DNA from: Siculibacillus lacustris
GTDB taxonomy: Bacteria > Pseudomonadota > Alphaproteobacteria > Rhizobiales > Ancalomicrobiaceae
DNA: 64,000 nucleotides
Reading direction: 5' to 3'
Assembly: GCF_004328075.1 (NCBI RefSeq)
Contig: NZ_SJFN01000012.1
Coordinates: forward strand, 63,720 to 127,719
Position numbers and translations under genes: made by a program. The notes beneath the pieces are model-generated. The model saw nothing but the letters and a program-made list of their open reading frames with translations, had not been told where the DNA came from and did no database searches. Shown here piece by piece: positions 35,252 through 42,780 of the stretch. The number at the start of each line of letters is the position of its first letter. The stretch's first letter is position 1.

Positions 35252-36121
35252 TCACGTCCGGCGTCGCCGCTTCAGCCGCCGCGTCCAGGCGAAGCGCAGC
35301 GCGGTGATCGGCCAGGCGAGGCGGAAGGCGAGGCGCTCGAGCCGGCTGCCGGCGCCCGCGAACTGCTCGTACATCGTCGCCTCGGCCAAGGTGGTGCGCA
35401 CCGGCGGCGTGGCGCTGCGGGGGACGGGCGGGCGGTCGCGCTTGTAGAGGCGGCTCGGGCCGGCGCAGTCGATCGCACGGGTGGCGAGGCATTCGTGCAG
35501 CATCATCACGTCGCCGGGGGCGCCGAAGGTCATGAAGGCGTGCAGGGCTTCGGCGCGCAGCGCCTCGCGCGGGAACAGGCCGTAGATCGGATTGGCCTTG
35601 CCGAGGTAGCCCGGCTCGGTGGCGTAGACGAAGCGCCGCCACCACACCGGCCCGGTGAAGCGGATCGGATGGCCGTTGGCGTGATGTTTCATCGGCGCGC
35701 CGTCCCAGGTGACCATCTGCAGATGGCCGAAGGCGATCGCCCCGGTCCGCCGCACGTGGCGGACCATCGTCCCGAGCCAGTCCGCGTCGAGCCAGTCGTC
35801 GTGCGCCGCCCAGCGGAACAGCGGCGCCCGGGCCTTCTCCCATACGAACAGGAAGTTCGGGAGCGCGCCGATGTTGGCGTCCTGGCGGAAATAGCGGATC
35901 CGCGGGTCGGCGGCGGCGAAGGCCCGGCACAGCGCTTCGGTGCCGTCGGTCGAGGCATTGTCCGAGACGATCAGCTCGAAGTCGGGAAAATCCTGGGCGA
36001 GGATCGATCGCAGCGCCTGCTCGAGATGCGGCCCGCCGTTGTAGACCGGCATGCCGATGCTGACCGCCGGGGCGGCGGGCGGTTCGGAGGTGGCGGCGTC
36101 GGGTCGTGTCGCCTCGGTCAT
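35252..36121 (-). CDS. Family 2 glycosyltransferase
   Basis: 289-residue GT-A fold enzyme. It opens with AVSIGMPVYNGGPHLEQALR, then LIVSDNASTDGTEALCRAFA (nucleotide-binding DNAS and the D residues), FRWAAHDDWLDADWLGTMV holding the metal-binding DD, and a basic C-terminus. Probably attaches the deoxysugar made by this operon to a polysaccharide or glycolipid. Its ATG at 36121 overlaps the stop of the methyltransferase gene by four bases. Confidence 0.88.
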   Translation of the reverse strand: MTEATRPDAATSEPPAAPAVSIGMPVYNGGPHLEQALRSILAQDFPDFELIVSDNASTDGTEALCRAFAAADPRIRYFRQDANIGALPNFLFVWEKARAPLFRWAAHDDWLDADWLGTMVRHVRRTGAIAFGHLQMVTWDGAPMKHHANGHPIRFTGPVWWRRFVYATEPGYLGKANPIYGLFPREALRAEALHAFMTFGAPGDVMMLHECLATRAIDCAGPSRLYKRDRPPVPRSATPPVRTTLAEATMYEQFAGAGSRLERLAFRLAWPITALRFAWTRRLKRRRRT

Positions 36122-37371
36122 GCCCGCGCGTCCGTCTCGAACACCGTCAGGGTGGGCACGGCGACGACGAAGCGGCCGCCCCAGTCGGCGACGGTGGCGT
36201 TGGAGCGGCGGATCTCGTCGGCGAGGTTCCACGGCAGGATGACGATCCGGTCCGGGCGCGCCACCGCGAGATGCTCGGGGGCGAGGACCGGGATGTGGCT
36301 GCCCGGGGTCAGCTTGCCCTGTTTGACCGGGTTGCGGTCGACGACGAAGGCGACGTCGGCGGCGGTGGCGCCGCAGACGCTCAAGAAGGTGTTGCCCTTG
36401 GCCGCCGCGCCATAGGCCGCGACCGTCAGGCCGCGGCGCTTGGCATCGTCGAGGAAGGTGCGGAAGGCCGCGGCGACCGCGGCGATCTTGCCGTCGAACT
36501 GCGCGTAGGTCGCCGGATCGGCGAGACCGAAGGCGATCTCGGCGTCGCGCAGGCGCCGAAACCGGTCGTCGACCGGGCGCGCACCGCCGGCGTGCTGGAC
36601 GAAGACGCGCACCGATCCGCCGTGGGTCGGCAGTTCCTCGACGTCGAAGATCGCCAAGCCCGCGCCGGCGAGGATCCGCTCGACCGCCAGCATGGAGAGG
36701 TAGGAATAGTGCTCGTGGTAGATCGTGTCGAACTGCAGGCCCTCGATCAGCCGCAGGAGATGAGGAAACTCGAAGGTCGCGACGCCCGTGGGAGCGAGCA
36801 GCGTGGCGAAGCCGGCGACGAAGTCGGCGATGTCGGGGACATGGGCGAGCACGTTGTTGGCGGCGATCAGATCGGCGCGCCGGCCTTCGGCGACCAGATC
36901 GGCGGCGGTCGTCTGCCCGAAGAAACGGACCAGCGTCGGCACGCCCTTGGCTTCGGCGATCGCCGCGGCATTGGCGGCCGGCTCGATGCCGAGCACCGGG
37001 ATCTGCCGCTCGACGAAATACTGCAGGAGATAGCCGTCGTTCGAGGCGATCTCGACCACCAGGGAGCGCTCATCGAGGCCGAAGCGGTCGATCATCGCTT
37101 CGGTATAGGCCTTGGCATGGGCGAGCCAGCTCGACGAATAGGACGAGAGATAGGCGTAGTCGCCGGTGAAGATGCTCTCGGCCGGCACCGTCTCGGTGGT
37201 CTGGACCAGGAGACAGACGTCGCAGACCATCACCTTCAGCGGGAAGATCGGCTCGGCGGCGATCCGCGCCGGGTCGTCGGCGGGCAGGAAGGCGTTGGAC
37301 AGCGGCGTCCGGCCGAGGTCGGCGAAGACGGTTTCGAGCGGGCGGGAACAGTGGCGGCAGAGGACGGTCAT
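36118..37371 (-). CDS. Sugar C-methyltransferase (NovU/TylCIII type)
   Basis: 417-residue SAM enzyme of the class that C-methylates nucleotide deoxysugars. The N-terminal zinc site is CRHC...CDVC (first cysteines near residues 5-8 and 50-53), the SAM fold reads VVEIASNDGYLLQYF, and the active-site segment is IYHEHYSYLSMLAVE with the HEH residues known from TcaB9-like enzymes. The C-terminal domain has VAAYGAAAKGNTFL. In known cases carbon 3 of a 4-keto-6-deoxysugar is methylated. ATG 37371 begins just four bases after the rfbG stop. Confidence 0.88.
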   Translation of the reverse strand: MTVLCRHCSRPLETVFADLGRTPLSNAFLPADDPARIAAEPIFPLKVMVCDVCLLVQTTETVPAESIFTGDYAYLSSYSSSWLAHAKAYTEAMIDRFGLDERSLVVEIASNDGYLLQYFVERQIPVLGIEPAANAAAIAEAKGVPTLVRFFGQTTAADLVAEGRRADLIAANNVLAHVPDIADFVAGFATLLAPTGVATFEFPHLLRLIEGLQFDTIYHEHYSYLSMLAVERILAGAGLAIFDVEELPTHGGSVRVFVQHAGGARPVDDRFRRLRDAEIAFGLADPATYAQFDGKIAAVAAAFRTFLDDAKRRGLTVAAYGAAAKGNTFLSVCGATAADVAFVVDRNPVKQGKLTPGSHIPVLAPEHLAVARPDRIVILPWNLADEIRRSNATVADWGGRFVVAVPTLTVFETDARA

Positions 37372-37375
37372 CGGC

Positions 37376-38479
37376 TCACGGCCCTTCCATGAAGGCATCG
37401 ATCTGGGCGCGCGTGACGGCGAGCGGCGGCCGTCCGGCGCGCCAGTCGGCGTACCACGCGGCCGTGCGCTCGACGATCGCCGGCGCGTCGAGGCGCGGCC
37501 GCCAGCCGAGCGTGGTCACGGCCAGGGCGGGGTCGAGGTGGAGGCGGTTCATCTCGCGGGGCTGGTCTTCGGCCGACACGTGGTCCCAGGCCGGGGCGAG
37601 GCCGAGCGCCGCCTGGACCGCCGAGGCGAGGCGGCCGACCGGCATCGGCGCCTCGTCGGCGAGCGGGCCGAAATTGAGCGCGCCGACCGTCGTCCGGCCG
37701 GCCGCCAGCGCCTCGACATAGAGGAAATAGCCGGCGAGGCAGTCGAGCACGTGCTGCCAGGGGCGGGTCGCCTGCGGATTGCGGATCGCCAAGTCGCGGC
37801 CGGCCAACGCGGCGCGGACCACGTCGGGGACCAGCCGGTCGGCGGAGAAGTCGCCGCCGCCGAGCACGTTGCCGCCGCGCGCGGTGGCGATCCGCGCATC
37901 GTGGCCGGCGAACAGCGAAGCGCGATAGGCGGCGACGACGTGTTCGGCCGCCGCCTTCGACGCCGAATAGGGGTCGTGGCCGCCGAGCCGGTCGTCCTCG
38001 CGGAAGGTCCGGCCGGATTCGTCGTTGTGGTAGACCTTGTCGGTGGTGACGATCAGGGCGACTGCGACCGAAGGCACCTGCCGCACCGCGTCGAGCAGGT
38101 GGACGGTGCCCATGACGTTGACCTCGAAGGTCTCGGTCGGCCGCTCGAAACTGCGTCGGACCAGCGGCTGGGCGGCCATGTGCAGGACGACGTCCGGCGC
38201 GGCGGCAGCGAGCGCTCCGGCGAGGGCGCGGGCGTCGCGGATGTCGGCGATGGTCTCGCCGGCGAGGCCGGCGGCGCCGACCAGATGGTGCAGCGCCGGA
38301 TCGCTCTCGGGGGTGAGCGCATAGCCGTGCACTTCGGCCCCGAGCCGCGACAGCCACAGCCGCGCCCAGGTGCCCTTGAACCCGGTGTGGCCGGTCAGGA
38401 ACACCCGGCGGCCGGCCCAGAACGCCGGGTCGGGACGCGGACCCGAGGGCGGCGCGGCGCTCACGCCCAGACCTTCCAT
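37376..38479 (-). CDS. rfbG: CDP-glucose 4,6-dehydratase
   Basis: 367-residue short-chain dehydrogenase-like enzyme converting CDP-glucose to CDP-4-keto-6-deoxyglucose. It has the NAD-binding RRVFLTGHTGFKGTWARLWL, the VTTDKVYHN segment with the catalytic acid pair, and the YxxxK site in DPYSASKAAAEHVV, followed by TARGGNVLGGGDFSADRLVP typical of RfbG. ATG 38479 overlaps the end of rfbF by 19 bases; start at 38500 is possible. Confidence 0.93.
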   Translation of the reverse strand: MEGLGVSAAPPSGPRPDPAFWAGRRVFLTGHTGFKGTWARLWLSRLGAEVHGYALTPESDPALHHLVGAAGLAGETIADIRDARALAGALAAAAPDVVLHMAAQPLVRRSFERPTETFEVNVMGTVHLLDAVRQVPSVAVALIVTTDKVYHNDESGRTFREDDRLGGHDPYSASKAAAEHVVAAYRASLFAGHDARIATARGGNVLGGGDFSADRLVPDVVRAALAGRDLAIRNPQATRPWQHVLDCLAGYFLYVEALAAGRTTVGALNFGPLADEAPMPVGRLASAVQAALGLAPAWDHVSAEDQPREMNRLHLDPALAVTTLGWRPRLDAPAIVERTAAWYADWRAGRPPLAVTRAQIDAFMEGP

Positions 38480-39228
38480 GGCGCCTTCCCCCGTTCCCAC
38501 AGCTCCTCGAGTTGGTTCTTGTCGCGCAGCGTGTCCATCGGCCGCCAGAAGCCGTCGTGATCGAAGGCCGCGAGCTCACCGTCGGTGGTGAGGCCCTCGA
38601 GCGGGCCGCCTTCGAAGGTGGTGCGGTCGCCCTCGATGCGGTCGAGGATCGACGGTTCGAGCACGAAGAAGCCGCCGTTGATGCGGCCGTTGTCGCCGGC
38701 CGGCTTCTCGACGAAGGACAGCACGCGGCCGTTGTCGACCGACAGCGCGCCGTAGCGGCCGGGCGGCACGACGCTGGTCACCGTCGCCGCCCGACCCTGG
38801 GCGCGATGGAAGGCGACCAGGGCGCCGATGTCGACGTCGGCCACGCCGTCGCCGTAGGTCAGGCAGAAGGGGCCGTCGATATGGGCGGCGACGCGCTTGA
38901 TGCGGCCGCCGGTCAAGGTGTCGAGGCCGGTGTCGACCAGGGTCACCCGCCAGGGCTCGGCGTGATTGGCATGATAGGTGGTCTCGCCGGTCTTCATGTC
39001 GAAGGTGACGTCCGACGAGTGCAGGATGTAGTTGGAGAAATATTCCTTGATCATGTAGCCGCGATAGCCCAGGCAGATCACGAAGTCGTTGAAGCCGTAG
39101 TGGCTGTAGATCTTCATGATGTGCCAGAGGATCGGCTTGCCGCCGATCTCGATCATCGGCTTGGGCCTGAGATGGCTCTCCTCGGAGATGCGCGTGCCGT
39201 AACCGCCGGCGAGAATCACGACCTTCAT
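38461..39228 (-). CDS. rfbF: Glucose-1-phosphate cytidylyltransferase
   Basis: 255-residue nucleotidyltransferase making CDP-glucose from CTP and glucose-1-phosphate. The N-terminal signature is VVILAGGYGTRISEESHLRP followed by KPMIEIGGKPILWHIMKIYS; later FCLTYGDGVADVDIGALVAF holds the metal aspartates and VEKPAGDNGRINGGFFVLEP is the RfbF block. Length and motifs match RfbF closely. First committed step of the CDP-deoxysugar route. Confidence 0.95.
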   Translation of the reverse strand: MKVVILAGGYGTRISEESHLRPKPMIEIGGKPILWHIMKIYSHYGFNDFVICLGYRGYMIKEYFSNYILHSSDVTFDMKTGETTYHANHAEPWRVTLVDTGLDTLTGGRIKRVAAHIDGPFCLTYGDGVADVDIGALVAFHRAQGRAATVTSVVPPGRYGALSVDNGRVLSFVEKPAGDNGRINGGFFVLEPSILDRIEGDRTTFEGGPLEGLTTDGELAAFDHDGFWRPMDTLRDKNQLEELWERGKAPWKVWA

Positions 39229-39272
39229 CTCGGAGCCTCTTCGCGTGCCGCGGTGCGTCGCCGGGCGGCGGA

Positions 39273-40028
39273 TCAACGCGTCTGTTTCAGGAGGTAGCCG
39301 CCGTGGGACGACGAGAACACCAGCTTGCCGTTGATCACCGGATCGACCACGAAGTCGTCGCGTTCGGCGAGGAACAGGCGGGCGGCGGTCAGCGGATCGT
39401 CGCCCGGGGTCCAGGTCTTGGAGCGGGTGATCGACTGGCCTTCGTGGAGATGGCCGACCACGGTGTCGGCGACGATCAGATAGCATCCGTCGGAGACGAG
39501 ATCGCCATAGGCGCGGCACTCGGCCAGGACGTGGTCGCGGGAGTGATCGCTGTCGAGGACGACCATCACCCGGGCGCCGGCGGGAATCGCCTCGCGGACC
39601 TTGCGGATCACCTCCGGGTCGGTCGAGCCGCCCTCGATCAGGGTGATGTAGGACGCCAGCGGGTGGCTCTCGATGGTGTCGCGGTTGTGGGCGCGGATGT
39701 CGATGTCGATGCCGATGACCTTGCCGTCGCGGCGGCCGGTCGCGGCGAGGATCGACGCCATGAACACCAGCGAGCCGCCGCGCGCCACGCCGGTCTCGAC
39801 GATCACGTCGGGACGGGTGTTCCAGATGACCTCCTGGGTCGCGACGATGTCGGGCGGGATCTGGATGATCGGCACCCCCAACCACGACCACAGGTAGGAA
39901 TAATCGAAACCGTTCATATGGACGAAGAATTCGGTGGCGCGGTCGAGGGTCTCCCGATCGCCGCCGAGGCGCCGGCAGAGCTCCGCCTTGTTCGCCTCGA
40001 ACTCGCTCCTGTCGTCGTGCGTCGTCAT
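39273..40028 (-). CDS. CmcI-like (cephalosporin hydroxylase family) methyltransferase
   Basis: 251-residue protein of the CmcI/rhamnosyl O-methyltransferase family. Motif I is VIVETGVARGGSLVFMASIL, then IGIDIDIRAHNRDTI, and VMVVLDSDHSRDHVLAE is the characteristic metal-binding block. Despite the family name these are usually SAM-dependent O-methyltransferases. In this operon it probably O-methylates a sugar hydroxyl; position unknown. Confidence 0.85.
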   Translation of the reverse strand: MTTHDDRSEFEANKAELCRRLGGDRETLDRATEFFVHMNGFDYSYLWSWLGVPIIQIPPDIVATQEVIWNTRPDVIVETGVARGGSLVFMASILAATGRRDGKVIGIDIDIRAHNRDTIESHPLASYITLIEGGSTDPEVIRKVREAIPAGARVMVVLDSDHSRDHVLAECRAYGDLVSDGCYLIVADTVVGHLHEGQSITRSKTWTPGDDPLTAARLFLAERDDFVVDPVINGKLVFSSSHGGYLLKQTR

Positions 40029-40080
40029 CTCATCCCCATCGAGTCGCCGTGACCGGTCGCCGTCCGTCTTGCCACGAAGC

Positions 40081-40824
40081 CTAGGGCTTCGTCTTCCTGG
40101 TGATCGAGATCGACACCTCGTAGGTTTCGTCGCCGTCGACGAAGCGGGCGGAGGGGTATCCCGTGAAGGTGCGGGCGCGCAGCAGATCGAACAGATCGCG
40201 GGCGCGGTAGGCCGAATCGAGATCGATCAGCGACGCCGGCTCGAGTTCTCGCGCCAGATGAAGGCGACCCTGCGACAGATCCTGTTCGATCGCTTCGACG
40301 GTGCCGCTGCGGATCGAGCCGTAACAGGTCTGGAACAGGGTGACGATCTCCCGCGTCGCGGCGCGATGGAGAGTTTCCCCGGTATCCTCCCAGCCGTAGG
40401 GAATCCGGGTCTGACCGACCACCGCGCCGTTGTCGATCCCGGTGGTGACCCGGTGGAGGCTGACGCCGAAGGGCGTCCTCTCGACGATCGCCCAGAAGTT
40501 CGGGTGTTTGCCGCGGCCGAAGGGGAGGAGGCTCGGGTGGGTGTTGAAGAAGCCGCCGGTCGCCGTCGCCAGCGCCGCGGCGCTCAGGATGCGCGGCCAC
40601 CAGATCAGGAACCCGAGATCGAATGCGGCGGCGCGGCGCCCGGCGGCGATCTCCTGCGCCCACACCGCTTCGGTGATCACCGCGATCCCGGCCGCCGAAC
40701 AAGCGGCGTGGATGGCGTTTTCCGCGGTGGTCACAACCAGGGCGAGGTCGTCGGCGTGACGGGCGATCAGCCAATCGATCAGGGTGGCTCCGACCGGTCC
40801 GTCGGCGAGGACGACGGCCCTCAT
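40081..40824 (-). CDS. Formyltransferase family protein (probable sugar N-formyltransferase)
   Basis: 247 residues with the formyl_trans_N core. The catalytic Asn-His-Asp set appears as FFNTHPSLLPFGRGKHPNFW and GVSLHRVTTGIDNGAVVG. Too short for methionyl-tRNA formyltransferase and lacking its C-terminal tRNA-binding domain, so a small-molecule acceptor is likely. Its ATG overlaps the aminotransferase stop by four bases; together they point to amination followed by N-formylation from N10-formyl-tetrahydrofolate, as in 4-formamido sugars. Confidence 0.82.
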   Translation of the reverse strand: MRAVVLADGPVGATLIDWLIARHADDLALVVTTAENAIHAACSAAGIAVITEAVWAQEIAAGRRAAAFDLGFLIWWPRILSAAALATATGGFFNTHPSLLPFGRGKHPNFWAIVERTPFGVSLHRVTTGIDNGAVVGQTRIPYGWEDTGETLHRAATREIVTLFQTCYGSIRSGTVEAIEQDLSQGRLHLARELEPASLIDLDSAYRARDLFDLLRARTFTGYPSARFVDGDETYEVSISITRKTKP

Positions 40825-41927
40825 CGCAGGCACTCGCGGATCACGTCGCACACCCGCTCGATCTCGCCGTCGGTCATGTCGTGATGGCTCGGCAGATTGA
40901 TGGCGCGGCCGGGGAGGTCCCAGGCGACGGTGTTGTCCGGACGATCGTCGAACGACGGCAGCGAACTGAGCGGCCAGAAGAACACCCGGGCGTCGATGTT
41001 CTCCGCCGCAAAGGCCGCCTGCAGCGCTTCGCGGGTGACGCCGGTCTGCCGGTCGAATACCACCGTCGGCATCCAGAAGCCGTTGACCGTGCCGGCCGGT
41101 TCGGGATTGAGGGCGATGCCGTTCAGCGCGCCGAGCCGGTCGCGATAGGCCCGGAAGATCGCCCGCTTGCGGTCGACCAACTCGTCGATCCGCTCGATCT
41201 GGCCGAGACCGAGCGCCGCCTGGATGTTCGACATCTTGTATTTGAAGCCGACCTCGTCGGCCCAGAACTGCTTGGCCTGCCCGCGCGCCCGGCCGTGGTT
41301 GGACAGCGTCAGGACCTTCTCGTAGAGGGCGGCGTCACGGGTCACGAACATGCCGCCTTCGCCGGTGGTCACCGTCTTGGTGCCGTGGAAGGAGAAGGCG
41401 CCGAAGGCCCCGAGCGAGCCGGCGCGGGCGCCGCGCCACACCGAGCCGATGGCTTCCGCGGCGTCCTCGACGATCGCCACGCCGCGGCGCGCGCCGATCT
41501 CGGCGAGCGCGTCCATGTCGCAGAGATTGCCGTAGAGGTGGACGGCGAGGATCACCTTGGTCCGCGGGGTGATCGCGGCTTCGGCCCTCTCGGGATCGAT
41601 GCACCAGCTGTCGGGGCGCACGTCGACGAACACCGGGGTGGCTCCGAGGTGGACGATCGGCGCGGCCGAGGCGATCCAGTTGGTGTCGGCGAGGATCACC
41701 TCGTCGCCGGGCCCGACCCCGAGGGCGGCCAACCCCATGTGCAGGGCGCCGGTGCAGCTCGACGTGGCGATGGCGTGGGGGACGCCGAGGTGGTCGCGGA
41801 AGGCGGCTTCGAAGCGGTGGAGATAGTCGTAGCAGCGCTCGCCCCAGCCATGGGCGGCGGCGTCGGTCGCGTAGGCGATCTCGCGATCGGTGATCGACGG
41901 CTTGGTGTAGAGGATGCGCGGCTTCAT
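40821..41927 (-). CDS. DegT/DnrJ/EryC1 sugar aminotransferase
   Basis: 368-residue PLP enzyme that aminates nucleotide ketosugars. It has GVPHAIATSSCTGALHMGLA, VGPGDEVILADTNWIASAAP, DAAEAIGS, and the PLP lysine in FSFHGTKTVTTGEGGMF, followed by NHGRARGQAK and the dimer-contact region FKYKMSNIQAALGLGQIERI. Closest in look to 4-ketosugar aminotransferases such as perosamine synthases. First gene of the operon on the minus strand; the 850 bases upstream contain its promoter and that of the nitrate operon. Confidence 0.92.
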   Translation of the reverse strand: MKPRILYTKPSITDREIAYATDAAAHGWGERCYDYLHRFEAAFRDHLGVPHAIATSSCTGALHMGLAALGVGPGDEVILADTNWIASAAPIVHLGATPVFVDVRPDSWCIDPERAEAAITPRTKVILAVHLYGNLCDMDALAEIGARRGVAIVEDAAEAIGSVWRGARAGSLGAFGAFSFHGTKTVTTGEGGMFVTRDAALYEKVLTLSNHGRARGQAKQFWADEVGFKYKMSNIQAALGLGQIERIDELVDRKRAIFRAYRDRLGALNGIALNPEPAGTVNGFWMPTVVFDRQTGVTREALQAAFAAENIDARVFFWPLSSLPSFDDRPDNTVAWDLPGRAINLPSHHDMTDGEIERVCDVIRECLR

Positions 41928-42448
41928 GACGTGCGATCTGGCACGGCTCCGCGCGCCTTGTCCATGGGGAAGCGGCGTGCGCGGGGCGATCCGTTCGGCG
42001 GGGGCCGTGGGTCCGGACGCCCCCTCGTGCCGGCCCTCCGAGCCGTCGATCACCCACCCGGCGATCCGTACCGCCGTTCGGATCTGCGCCTTCGGCCCGG
42101 ATGTCTCGGGCTCCGAGCCGAGCAGTCCCTTTCGACGAGGCACCCGTCCAACGCCACGCAACCGCCCTTCTGCCGTCGCTGCGGAATGATGCGAAGCGCG
42201 TCGACGGCCACGGGGGTGCGGTCTGCCGCGTCGCATCCGTGCGGTGAAGCGTCCCTGGTGGATCTGAGGGTCTCGCCGCCCGGCGCTCGATTTGCCTCGA
42301 ATTGGACGGCGGCGGAGCCGGTTCCGCCCTTCCTGGGCAGACCCTCGCCGCAGACCCTCGCCGCCGACCCTCGCGGCAGAGGCCGACGGCTTTCTCCGCG
42401 CTGCACGTTATAGGGCACGATCACCGAACCGCATAAAATGAAGGCAGA
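41928..42448. other. Long noncoding stretch upstream of the sugar and nitrate operons
   Basis: About 520 bases in which I see no gene with family resemblance; all frames crossing it are arginine/proline-rich shadows. It should hold the promoter of the minus-strand sugar operon, but no clear -35/-10 pair is visible. A 13-base tandem repeat lies at 42337-42375. Confidence 0.5.
42337..42375 (+). repeat. Three tandem 13-base units (GCAGACCCTCGCC)
   Basis: Units 42337-42349 and 42350-42362 are identical; the third (42363-42375) differs at two positions. Placed about 190-230 bases upstream of the nitrate promoter. No known role. Confidence 0.7.
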
Positions 42449-42464
42449 TGCGCTCGGGTCGTGC
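42449..42464. promoter_or_regulatory. NtrC-like enhancer site upstream of nrtA
   Basis: TGCGC-N7-GTGC resembles the NtrC consensus core GCAC-N7-GTGC with one mismatch, centred about 133 bases before the predicted start of transcription, a usual enhancer distance. Weak on its own; supported by the sigma-54 type promoter downstream. Confidence 0.35.
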
Positions 42465-42563
42465 CGCAGTCTCGAGCTCCGCCCACTGCGGAGGCGACCC
42501 CGTACCCCGAGCGGCCCTGCCCGAACCGAGCAATTTCGCCGTGAATCGTCCGTCGGGTGCGGC

Positions 42564-42578
42564 TGGCACGGAACCTGC
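42564..42578 (+). promoter_or_regulatory. Sigma-54 type promoter of the nitrate assimilation operon
   Basis: TGGCACGGAACCTGC matches the -24/-12 consensus (TGGCACG-N4-TTGC) at all but one base, with invariant GG and GC ten bases apart. It predicts a start near 42590, immediately before the ANTAR-type hairpins, and would place the operon under NtrC-type nitrogen control. Confidence 0.65.
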
Positions 42579-42590
42579 GAAGGAGTGCTC

Positions 42591-42641
42591 GGTCAACGAC
42601 GACCCACCGTCCGCAGTTCGAGCCCAGTGTCGGGCCTCGAA
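42591..42641 (+). ncRNA. ANTAR-target leader RNA (two hexaloop hairpins) of the nas operon
   Basis: Hairpin P1 is GGTC-AACGAC-GACC (42591-42604). Hairpin P2 is GCCC-AGTGTC-GGGC (42622-42635), extended by TTCGA/TCGAA (42617-42621, 42637-42641) with one bulged C. Both six-base loops have A at position 1 and G at position 4, the defining feature of RNAs bound by ANTAR antiterminators, and they are 17 bases apart. The 3' arm of P2 can instead pair GGGCC (42632-42636) with GGCCC (42661-42665), with GGGG/CCCC inside, a candidate competing terminator. The ANTAR protein NasT is encoded at the end of this operon. Confidence 0.7.
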
Positions 42642-42668
42642 GAACGGGGACGCACCCCTCGGCCCACT

Positions 42669-42690
42669 CCGGCTCGCGCCGCGAGACCGG
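42669..42690 (+). terminator. GC-rich hairpin in the nrtA leader, possible regulated terminator
   Basis: CCGG-CTCGCG-C-CGCGAG-A-CCGG forms a strong near-continuous stem about 90 bases before the nrtA start and just after the ANTAR-type hairpins. No T-run follows, so it is only a candidate for the terminator that NasT would overcome. Confidence 0.35.
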
Positions 42691-42780
42691 CGACGACGAG
42701 AGCGGTGCCGGGTCGTCGACGCGCAGTGCAAGCCGCGACCCACCCCCGAAGATCCGTTCCGTTCGTCACGAGGGGTGACC

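Noticed and set aside
40081..40824. Methionyl-tRNA formyltransferase
   Set aside because: The protein is only 247 residues, lacks the C-terminal tRNA-binding domain and is embedded in a sugar operon.
42451..42513. Nested hairpins (CGCTCGGG/CCCGAGCG and CCGCAGT/ACTGCGG) as a riboswitch before nrtA
   Set aside because: They lie upstream of the sigma-54 type promoter and its predicted start, so they are probably not transcribed; loops do not show the ANTAR pattern.
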